DNA of 8,710 nucleotides from Planctomycetota bacterium (lineage in GTDB: Bacteria > Planctomycetota > UBA1135): NCBI GenBank assembly GCA_022447335.1, contig JAKVCF010000096.1, positions 1 through 8,710 on the forward strand. The letters are read 5' to 3'. This document shows positions 1-5,772 of the stretch, in pieces. The notes beneath the pieces are model-generated. The model had not been told where the DNA came from. It did no database searches and was given only the letters and a program-made list of their open reading frames with translations. The translations under genes and the position numbers were made by a program. Each line of letters begins with the position of its first letter. Within the stretch, counting starts at the first letter, position 1.

Positions 1-56
1 GGTCTGGCGGCTCAGTGCTGGCGCGGGAAGCCGCCGGCTACCTTTCCTGAGGGCTG

Positions 57-908
57 CTAAACGCCCCAGTCGCGTGCGTATCGATAATCGAGATTGACAG
101 TACGGGCTGCTAGCTTCGCAATGATCGGCGGGCGGCGCTTGTACTGATTTTGCCGCACGCGTTGCTGTAGTCGATCGATCAACTCGCCCTCAAAGCCTAG
201 CTGCTTTAAATCACTTCGGTTGAAGCGTCGGTCGATTGAGTAATACAGGAAGGCGTCGACTGTGTCGTAGCTATGCCCAATTTCTTCTTCATCAGTTTGC
301 CCTTCCCATAGGTCGGCGCTGGGCGGTCGATCGAGAATGCTTTGCGGTACACCTAGGTGGCGGGACAGCGCGTAGACCTGAGACTTGTAGAGGTCACCGA
401 TCGGATTGATGCCCGAGGCCATATCGCCGAAAATCGTGCCGTAGCCCAGCATAAGCTCAGTCTTATTCGAGGTGCCGTAGACCAGAGCGTGTTCGCGTGC
501 TGACCGATCGAAGAGTGTGGTCATGCGGGCACGTGACATGATGTTGCCCTTCCGCAGGTTGCCCAGCTTGCTTAGGTCTTCATCAAGTCCGGGGACCGTG
601 GCCATGTGGGCATCAACAACGTCAGAAATATCTACAGTTTCCAGCGCAACCCCGGCATGGGCTGCCGACTCTTTGGCCAGCCGCAGCGAGTCGGGATGGC
701 TGGTGCGATATGGCATTGCTATTGCGAGAACGTTCTTCGGTCCAATCGCGCGCGCGGCAAGTTCGATGACCAGGCCGCTGTCGATGCCGCCTGACAGGCC
801 GAGCACGGCACGCTGGAAGCCGACTTTTTGCGTTTCTTCACGCAGAAATGCGGTAAGCACGCGTTCGGCGAGCTCAACGTTGCACTGTGGCGGAGGGGGG
901 AGGCTCAT
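57..908 (-). CDS. nadE: NAD+ synthase (ammonia-utilising synthetase domain protein)
   Basis: This 283-residue protein catalyses the last step of NAD+ synthesis: nicotinic acid adenine dinucleotide is adenylated by ATP and then amidated with ammonia, in the cytoplasm. The N-type ATP-pyrophosphatase P-loop SGGIDSG is at residues 39-45. Further NadE hallmarks are GTSNKTE (145-151), LGYGT...GD (154-162), PSADLWEGQTDEEE (196-209) and KRRPP (257-261). The length is close to that of stand-alone bacterial NadE (about 275 residues), so it appears complete. The ATG at 908-906 overlaps the TGA (907-905) of the upstream amidase-like gene in an ATGA arrangement. Only a weak purine stretch (GGAAGA) precedes the start, so coupled translation is likely. 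The partner gene encodes what looks like the glutaminase half of a glutamine-dependent NAD+ synthetase, so ammonia may be supplied by that protein. Family assignment is very secure; physical association with the partner is inference. Confidence 0.96.
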   Translation of the reverse strand: MSLPPPPQCNVELAERVLTAFLREETQKVGFQRAVLGLSGGIDSGLVIELAARAIGPKNVLAIAMPYRTSHPDSLRLAKESAAHAGVALETVDISDVVDAHMATVPGLDEDLSKLGNLRKGNIMSRARMTTLFDRSAREHALVYGTSNKTELMLGYGTIFGDMASGINPIGDLYKSQVYALSRHLGVPQSILDRPPSADLWEGQTDEEEIGHSYDTVDAFLYYSIDRRFNRSDLKQLGFEGELIDRLQQRVRQNQYKRRPPIIAKLAARTVNLDYRYARDWGV

Positions 909-1798
909 TCTTCCGCTTCGGAAGAGGCCTCCTCGCGTTGAATCGCCAGTGCGTCGGGGTCATGAAGCATGCGAGCGAGTTGGCGGCGAATCAGCTCGGG
1001 CTTGGCATCACGGCGTAATGGCGTAGTCATGCGAGCGCGTCGCAGCGGGCTAACATCCATCTGAGCGATCACTAACTCTTCTTCTTGGCCGGCGTGAGCG
1101 ACGGGCTCGCCGAAGGGGTCGAGCACACTCGATCCGCCCCAGAACATTGCGCCATCTTCAAAGCCGACGCGGTTGCAGTGGAAGACCCAACTCTGAAAGA
1201 ACAGGGCGTGAGCCTGTACCAGCGTGTTCCAGCTTGCTTGAGACGAGAGCTCGGTCTCTTCAATATCAACTCCACGCGCTGGCGAGGCCGATGGAAGAAT
1301 CAGTGCGTCGGCGCCTTGCGTAAAGTGAAGCCATCCGGTCGACAGGTGCCACGCATCTTCGCAAATCATCAGGCCGAACTTGCCGTACTTGGAGTGCACT
1401 AGCTCAATTCGATTGCCAGCTGCGAAGTAGCGCCCCTCCTCAAAAATACCGTAGTCGGGCAGGTGTACCTTGCGATGCAAGTGCTTAATCTCACCATCTT
1501 CGGCAAATACAGCAGTGTTGTAAAAGCGGTGATCCTCGCCTTCTTCGACGAAACCGAACACGACGCTGCAGTCGCGCGAGCGTGCGACCAGGTCTTGCAC
1601 CACTTGGTGGGTCGCCGGAATGGCGACCTCCTGAGTCAGGTCGCGCAGGAAGTAGCCATGCAGCGAGAGCTCGGGAAAAATGGCGAGCCCCGCTTTGTGT
1701 TCCAGTGCGCGATCCAGCCACGCATGGTGTGCGGCCAAGTTTTGGGCCGCGTCGCCAAGCACCGGGCGGAGCTGGCAGAGGGCGACGGAAACAGTCAT
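905..1798 (-). CDS. Carbon-nitrogen hydrolase (nitrilase fold), probable glutaminase partner of NAD+ synthase
   Basis: This 297-residue protein belongs to the carbon-nitrogen hydrolase (nitrilase) superfamily. The Glu-Lys-Cys triad is visible: E43 in FPELSLHGY (41-49), K110 in LHRKVHLPDYG (107-117) and C146 in GLMICEDAW (142-150). A second conserved block, HCNRVGFEDG, lies at 207-216. The region around the cysteine and the phrase FEEGRYF resemble the amidase domain of glutamine-dependent NAD+ synthetases, which hydrolyses glutamine and passes ammonia to the synthetase domain. The gene directly precedes nadE and overlaps it by four bases, which supports that role. In most bacteria with this activity the two domains are fused in one chain; here they are two genes. 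The C-terminal tail is acidic (EEASSEAEE). The start at 1798 gives a normal N-terminus for the fold (MTVSVALCQLRPVLGD), though no Shine-Dalgarno is seen. It could instead be an independent amidase acting on another substrate. Confidence 0.92.
   Translation of the reverse strand: MTVSVALCQLRPVLGDAAQNLAAHHAWLDRALEHKAGLAIFPELSLHGYFLRDLTQEVAIPATHQVVQDLVARSRDCSVVFGFVEEGEDHRFYNTAVFAEDGEIKHLHRKVHLPDYGIFEEGRYFAAGNRIELVHSKYGKFGLMICEDAWHLSTGWLHFTQGADALILPSASPARGVDIEETELSSQASWNTLVQAHALFFQSWVFHCNRVGFEDGAMFWGGSSVLDPFGEPVAHAGQEEELVIAQMDVSPLRRARMTTPLRRDAKPELIRRQLARMLHDPDALAIQREEASSEAEE
909..925 (-). other. Small hairpin directly before the nadE start codon
   Basis: A perfect 7-bp inverted repeat (TCTTCCG / CGGAAGA) with a 3-nt spacer lies immediately upstream of the nadE ATG, inside the last codons of the upstream amidase gene. 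In the mRNA it would place a short stem against the nadE start. Ribosomes finishing the upstream gene would melt it, which fits translational coupling. The stem is short and is also coding sequence, so it may be chance. Confidence 0.3.
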
Positions 1799-1839
1799 CC
1801 GGCAGATAGCCTAAACGCTCGGGCGCCCTTAGCGGCTGG

Positions 1840-2568
1840 CTAGGCGCTTGAGGCGCTAGCTTCGACGGCTGGCAGCAGCGGGAGCAACTCGTCCAGGCTG
1901 CTTACCACTGTGACCTCTTCATCGACTGGGGGGGTGCTGTGAGGGTCGCGATTCAGTAGGACTGCGCGGAGACCGGCATCGAGCGCTCCCTTAACGTCGA
2001 GCAGTGGGTGATCACCCACATGTACCGTCTCTTCGCCCGGCGCGCCGGCCCGGAAGAGGGCGCGATGGAAGCACTCGCGCTCGGGCTTTTCGGCCTTGAT
2101 GTCAGCGCTGGCAATAACAAAATGCACCAGATCGGCGATGCCTAGGCCCTGACAGAGCGCTGGCAGACGTTCGGACCAGTTCGAGACAATCCCCACAATC
2201 AGGCCGCGCTCTCGGGCCCCTTCAAGGAAGGGTAGGACGTCCTCGTAAAGGCGATAGGTGGTGGGGTCTTCGAACACGGCGACAGCGCGCTCATGCGCGT
2301 CGTCGAGGTGGGCTTCGGTTACTCCCAGATCGCCGAACACACGCGCGTTGAAGCTCCGGAACCATTCCAGGCTAAAGCGATAGTGGCCTTCGATGATCTG
2401 CGGGAGTTCTGCGAATGCGCGAGACATCGACTCGTGAGCCGCCTCCCTGTCGCCATGGCCTCCCAATTCAGCTGCCAGCCGTGCGTAAATCACAGGGCGG
2501 GGTTCCCGCTCAGTGAGCAGGGTCTTTCCGGCATCAAGGAAAAGGGCTTTGATGGGGGGACGAGCCAT
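1840..2568 (-). CDS. HAD superfamily (subfamily IA, HDHD3/REG-2-like) hydrolase
   Basis: This 242-residue protein of the haloacid dehalogenase superfamily has a recognisable core. Motif I is FLDAGKTLL (residues 10-18) with nucleophile D12, motif II is S129 in VSNW (128-131), motif III is K161 in KAEKP (158-162), and motif IV is VGDHPLLD (184-191). An alpha-helical cap domain lies between motifs I and II (about 20-105), as in subfamily IA. The usual second aspartate of motif I (DxD) is Gly14 here. The same position is not Asp in eukaryotic HDHD3 and REG-2 proteins, and the SNW and HVGD blocks also fit that clade. Activity as a phosphatase is therefore uncertain. The gene is first in a same-strand cluster, 41 bp ahead of the nitrilase-fold gene, and may share its transcript. 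No Shine-Dalgarno precedes the ATG at 2568. The substrate cannot be named; a link to nicotinamide nucleotide metabolism rests on position only. Confidence 0.88.
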   Translation of the reverse strand: MARPPIKALFLDAGKTLLTEREPRPVIYARLAAELGGHGDREAAHESMSRAFAELPQIIEGHYRFSLEWFRSFNARVFGDLGVTEAHLDDAHERAVAVFEDPTTYRLYEDVLPFLEGARERGLIVGIVSNWSERLPALCQGLGIADLVHFVIASADIKAEKPERECFHRALFRAGAPGEETVHVGDHPLLDVKGALDAGLRAVLLNRDPHSTPPVDEEVTVVSSLDELLPLLPAVEASASSA

Positions 2569-2589
2569 CGTGGTTTTAGAACCGTCCAG

Positions 2590-2595
2590 ATTCTA
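2590..2595 (-). promoter_or_regulatory. Possible -10 box for the HAD / amidase / nadE cluster
   Basis: On the minus strand the hexamer TAGAAT matches the TATAAT consensus at five of six positions and lies 21 bases before the ATG at 2568. It would give a leader of about 15 nt. No good -35 hexamer is present at the usual spacing, so this is a weak call. Confidence 0.22.
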
Positions 2596-2919
2596 CAGTC
2601 GAAGCAGGGCATCTTCCTCCCTGCATCGAGCCATGAAGCGAAACACAATTCTTCCGACCCTATAGGCCGCGAGGGCGTGGAGACGCCAGGCAAAGGCTTC
2701 CAAGCTTTGTTACGAGAGGGGTTACTACTAGAGGGCTAACTCGCCGGCGCACTTTTCGGCAGCTCGCCATCTAGCTGAATCGACGATTTGGAGAGAGGTG
2801 GCGGCTGAGGCTTACCCCGCGGCCCTTGACTACTTGGAACATATAGGCGATTCTTGGGGTCTACTTGCAGCGACACTTCTCTCGTGTTTGGAGTAGCCTA
2901 GGACTAGCTCCAGGCATTG

Positions 2920-2925
2920 TATAAG
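2920..2925 (+). promoter_or_regulatory. Possible -10 box for the carboxypeptidase gene
   Basis: TATAAG matches the -10 consensus at five of six positions and ends 13 bases before the ATG at 2939. Transcription would begin near 2932, leaving a leader of only about 7 nt, too short for a Shine-Dalgarno; none is visible. There is no clear -35 hexamer 17 bp upstream. Confidence 0.35.
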
Positions 2926-2938
2926 CCCTAAGATCACC

Positions 2939-5347
2939 ATGCTTCCCCTCTTCCTCTTCTTAACTGTTCAATTTACGCCCGATCAAGGTGGCGCGCTCGA
3001 GCGCCAGCCCATCCAAGACTTGGTAGAGGTCGAGATTCATAGCGATGCCGAGCTGCGCCTGCTCAACGAGCTCTGCCACGATGTTTGCGACCACCACGCA
3101 CAAGGGCTTCATGACCATGCGGTGGTCTACGCCACGGACGCTGAGCAGGAGCTCCTTCGCCAACGAGGCTTTATTTTCGAAGTCGAGATCGAGGACCTAG
3201 CTAGTTTTTACGAGGAGCGCGCGCGCCTTGACCGTGGTCGCAACTCGGTTGGCACTATGGGCGGCTTTCGCACTCTTGCCGAGATTTATCAGGAAATGGA
3301 CCGCTTGACGGCCACGTATCCCGCGCTCGTTTCACCGCGATTCTCGATAGGCCAATCGATCGAGGGGCGCGATATCTACGCGCAGCGGATCAGTATGACC
3401 CCAGCGCAGCACGACCCGTCAAAGCCTGTCGCCTGGTACGACGCTCTTCATCACGCACGCGAGCCAATGTCAGGCGAGTCGTTGTTGCAGTTCGCCGACT
3501 ACCTTGTCACGAACTACGGCGTGGATGGCGACGTTACTCGTCTCGTTGAAACGCGCAACGTGCTCTTTGTGCCCTGCGTTAATCCAGATGGTTACGAGTA
3601 CAACCGTCAGACGAATCCGAACGGGGGCGGCCTGTGGCGCAAGAATCGCCGCGGCGGTTACGGCATCGATTTGAACCGAAACTATGACTATGAGTGGGGT
3701 TCGCAGTGGGGTGGATCGAGCGGCAACCAAAATAGCCAGACGTATCGCGGATCGGCGCCATTCTCCGAGCCGGAAACTGCTGCGATTCGCGATCTACTTG
3801 CTGTGGAGACGCCAGCGATGTCGGTCTCAGCTCACACCTACTCAGATTTGTGGATCTACCCATGGGGTTACTCAACCGTTTACACCAGTGAGAATCAGCA
3901 GTTCCGCAACTGGTCGGAAGAGCAGACCGCCGAGAACGGTTGGGTCTACGGCACCGCATGGGAAGTGCTTTACACCGCCAATGGAGTCAGCGATGACTAC
4001 CACTACGGTGAGCATGGGACTTACGCCTTCACCCCAGAGATCGGCAATTCGAGTGATGGCTTTTGGCCGAACCCATCGCGGATTCCAGCGTTGACTGCTG
4101 ATGCGATCCCGCCGTATGTAATGGTTGCCAAATGGACTGGTTCGTGGGCTGATTTGGTCGACTTGACCTGGAGCGAAGTCTCAGGCAATGGCGACGATTT
4201 TCCTGAGCCGGGGGAGACTTGGTCGGTGCAGCCTGTAGTGCGCAACTATGGAGCGCTGACTTTGCTGGGGTCAGCGACGCTGGGCGCGAGTGACCCGCTG
4301 ATCACTGTCAGTGGCGGTGCTTCCAATATGAATATTGGCCAGCAGCAGACAAAAGCACTGTCAGCGTTCACAGTTTCTTTTGACGCACAGATGGCAGTGG
4401 GCCAGCTTTACGAGCTGGAGTTGAGCCTCGATTACGAAGGCTACGCCGATGTGCAGTCGATCGACTTTCAGTTGGGCCGAGCGCGCATACTCTTTGCGGA
4501 CGATATGCAGAGCGACTACGGCTGGTCGACTAACAACAACACAAACTGGTCGTGGGAGCGCGCCAACCCGCAACAGACCACAAATGGTGGTCAGACCGTG
4601 CAGCCTGGGAATGACAATCCGAATGGCAGTGGCACGCTGGCTTGGGTGACTGGCGCGGCCTCGGGCAGTAGCGCGGGCACAAACGACGTCGATGGCACCG
4701 CCATTTTGACTTCGCCACGCTTTGCTGCGGGCGAGTTCGATCGTGTCGAGTTGGAGTATGCGCGGTGGTTCGCCAACCTTCCAGGCAGTGCGCAGGATGA
4801 TGAGATGGTGGTCGAAGTTTCAAATAACGACGGCTCGACCTGGACCCTGCTCGAATCGACGGGCAATGCGAACAACTGGCAGACCCATAGCTTCTCTTTG
4901 GGAGACTTTCTAGCGCTGACGGATGCAATGCGCTTGCGCGTCACAGTGGCTGACGATCCTAATAACGATCTGACTGAGGGCCTAATCGATGACGTGCGCT
5001 TGAGCACTTATAGCAACCTGCCGACGCTTGGTGTTTTTGGTCAAGCTGAGATTGGTCAGCCGGTCTATCTCTTCTTCGATGGTCCAGCAAGCCGCAGATG
5101 GACGCTGGTTTACAGCTTCACCCGCACGAGCGGGTCGACTGTGCCTGGCATAGCTGGCGAGTTCTACCTGAACAACTACAAGGTGCTGCAGTCGGGCAAT
5201 CTCAATACTGAGGGCCGTGGGCAGATGACCGCCAATGTTCCCAATGACCCGGCACTTTCGGGCCGTACGGTCCACTTGCAGGCGGTGATGGACTACAACG
5301 GCCCGCAGGCGGCGTTTTCGAATGCTGCGAGCGTGCTGATTCAATAG
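2939..5347 (+). CDS. Secreted M14-family zinc carboxypeptidase with multidomain C-terminus
   Basis: This 802-residue exported metallopeptidase should remove C-terminal residues from peptides outside the cytoplasm. A short hydrophobic N-terminus (MLPLFLFLTV) looks like a signal peptide, though it lacks the usual basic residues; the ATG at 2939 is the only ATG, GTG or TTG after an in-frame stop at 2894. Residues about 25-105 look like a propeptide. The M14 catalytic domain spans about 108-400. Zinc ligands H172 and E175 are in HARE (172-175) and H299 is in SAHTYSD. The substrate-binding NR pair is N246-R247 in DLNRNYD, the catalytic Glu is E367 in FTPEIG, and Y345 fits the flexible tyrosine position. 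Downstream are a CARDB-like beta domain (about 400-512), a jelly-roll or MAM-like domain (about 516-690, with DDMQSDYGW and IDDVRL) and a C-terminal beta-rich module (about 693-802). That last module resembles ones recurring at the ends of secreted planctomycete proteins and may serve surface attachment (inference). Exact specificity (A-, B- or T-type) cannot be read. Confidence 0.93.
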   Translation: MLPLFLFLTVQFTPDQGGALERQPIQDLVEVEIHSDAELRLLNELCHDVCDHHAQGLHDHAVVYATDAEQELLRQRGFIFEVEIEDLASFYEERARLDRGRNSVGTMGGFRTLAEIYQEMDRLTATYPALVSPRFSIGQSIEGRDIYAQRISMTPAQHDPSKPVAWYDALHHAREPMSGESLLQFADYLVTNYGVDGDVTRLVETRNVLFVPCVNPDGYEYNRQTNPNGGGLWRKNRRGGYGIDLNRNYDYEWGSQWGGSSGNQNSQTYRGSAPFSEPETAAIRDLLAVETPAMSVSAHTYSDLWIYPWGYSTVYTSENQQFRNWSEEQTAENGWVYGTAWEVLYTANGVSDDYHYGEHGTYAFTPEIGNSSDGFWPNPSRIPALTADAIPPYVMVAKWTGSWADLVDLTWSEVSGNGDDFPEPGETWSVQPVVRNYGALTLLGSATLGASDPLITVSGGASNMNIGQQQTKALSAFTVSFDAQMAVGQLYELELSLDYEGYADVQSIDFQLGRARILFADDMQSDYGWSTNNNTNWSWERANPQQTTNGGQTVQPGNDNPNGSGTLAWVTGAASGSSAGTNDVDGTAILTSPRFAAGEFDRVELEYARWFANLPGSAQDDEMVVEVSNNDGSTWTLLESTGNANNWQTHSFSLGDFLALTDAMRLRVTVADDPNNDLTEGLIDDVRLSTYSNLPTLGVFGQAEIGQPVYLFFDGPASRRWTLVYSFTRTSGSTVPGIAGEFYLNNYKVLQSGNLNTEGRGQMTANVPNDPALSGRTVHLQAVMDYNGPQAAFSNAASVLIQ

Positions 5348-5386
5348 AGCGTTTTTGCGAGGTCGCGTACCGGCGCGATTCGGACG

Positions 5387-5422
5387 GGCCACCTTTTCTC
5401 CGAAGGTGGCCGCCTTTTTGTT
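5387..5422 (+). terminator. Intrinsic terminator of the carboxypeptidase gene
   Basis: A perfect 9-bp stem, GGCCACCTT (5387-5395) with AAGGTGGCC (5403-5411), encloses a 7-nt loop and is followed three bases later by five T residues (5415-5419). It lies 39 bases after the stop codon of the carboxypeptidase gene, with nothing between, so that gene is probably transcribed alone. Confidence 0.88.
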
Positions 5423-5592
5423 ATGTGGGGGACTGTGAAGTGCTAGTGCGCATTTTTACTTGAGACATTCGAGCTTGTGGCCATTGTGGCCAAAGAGCGC
5501 GAAGATAACTTTTGTGAGATTTGTTTCCATGAGCGATTCGGAGGACTTTAAGGTGTGCAATGTCGCGGAGAAATCCACGACATTCCCCCTCC
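5423..5592 (+). other. Non-coding stretch between two terminators
   Basis: Between the carboxypeptidase terminator and a second terminator there is no gene with recognisable protein sequence. Small open frames here have no good ribosome binding site, run through the terminator hairpin and look like nothing known. Visible structure includes a 15-bp perfect inverted repeat, TGGCCA-TTG-TGGCCA (5478-5492), and a GNRA-type hairpin (5561-5582). No convincing promoter was found; a TTGAGA hexamer (5460-5465) has no paired -10 box. The full gene-free gap runs on to 5772. Confidence 0.55.
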
Positions 5593-5621
5593 AACCCGGG
5601 CCCTTTGGGTCCGGGTTTTTT
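5561..5621 (+). ncRNA. Candidate small-RNA 3' end: GNRA hairpin plus terminator
   Basis: The stretch TGTCGCGGA-GAAA-TCCACGACA (5561-5582) folds into an 8-pair stem with one C-A mismatch, capped by a GAAA tetraloop, a hallmark of structured RNA. Ten pyrimidine-rich bases separate it from the strong terminator hairpin at 5593-5617. A second terminator so soon after the first implies a transcript that begins after 5422. The 5' end and promoter are not identifiable, no known RNA family is recognised, and this could also be the leftover 3' end of a lost gene. Confidence 0.3.
5593..5621 (+). terminator. Second intrinsic terminator
   Basis: AACCCGG (5593-5599) pairs with CCGGGTT (5611-5617). Inside, CCC (5601-5603) pairs with GGG (5607-5609) around a TTT loop, with a G-T wobble between 5600 and 5610. 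The run of six T residues (5616-5621) completes a textbook plus-strand terminator. No identified gene ends just before it: the previous gene already has its own terminator about 200 bp upstream. Confidence 0.85.
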
Positions 5622-5737
5622 GTGTCTACCCACCCCGGGGCTATGTCGCTATGTCGCGCACGAGTTGCCACCGTAGTACCGACATTCTTTGCCTTCTATT
5701 TGGCAAAAGTGGACCTTAAACAAGGCATACTGCAAGC

Positions 5738-5757
5738 CTTGGCTAAGCTTGGCTAAG
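5738..5757 (+). repeat. Perfect tandem 10-bp repeat, near-palindromic; possible operator
   Basis: CTTGGCTAAG occurs twice in direct tandem (5738-5747 and 5748-5757). With one flanking base on each side the 22-bp unit is also an imperfect palindrome centred on AAGCTT: nine of eleven half-site bases match. It ends 15 bases before the preferred start of the FG-GAP protein, where an operator or an mRNA leader element would sit. If translation began at the upstream TTG (5689), the repeat would be coding instead. Confidence 0.4.
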
Positions 5758-5772
5758 GTTTCTGGATTTCTG

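Larger units (their letters stand above)
2569..2938. other. Divergent intergenic region (370 bp)
   Basis: This gap separates the minus-strand nadE cluster from the plus-strand carboxypeptidase and must hold both promoters. Two small inverted repeats can be seen: GGCGT/ACGCC around a 4-nt loop (2674-2687), and an imperfect CAAAG..CTTTG stem (2691-2709). Neither is followed by a T tract, so they are not obvious terminators. A TTGACT hexamer at 2826-2831 resembles a -35 box but has no matching -10 box at 16-18 bp. No protein gene or RNA gene is recognised. Confidence 0.6.

Noticed and set aside
6..35. Inverted repeat GGCGGCT/AGCCGCC downstream of nadE as a terminator
   Set aside because: The stem is 7 bp with a 16-nt loop and no T tract follows on the minus strand, so it is not a credible intrinsic terminator.
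517..1026. Plus-strand open frame of 169 codons across nadE and the amidase gene
   Set aside because: It lies antisense to two clearly conserved genes, its translation is low-complexity Ser/Arg/Ala-rich, and it resembles no family.
2293..2739. Plus-strand open frame of 148 codons antisense to the HAD gene
   Set aside because: Most of it mirrors the HAD coding region, no known motif is present, and the part beyond 2568 has no independent support.
5421..5633. Minus-strand collagen-like peptide (GPKGPG)
   Set aside because: The Gly-Pro pattern is the translation of the GC-rich terminator hairpin at 5593-5617, not a real gene.
5460..5756. Possible 98-codon small protein in the intergenic region
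   Set aside because: It starts from a weak context and reads straight through a strong terminator hairpin, so a transcript carrying it would be cut short; the sequence has no protein-like features.
5689..5772. Upstream TTG start extending the FG-GAP protein by 28 residues
   Set aside because: It would bury the signal peptide behind a 28-residue leader and make the tandem repeat coding. The ATG at 5773 gives a normal exported N-terminus.
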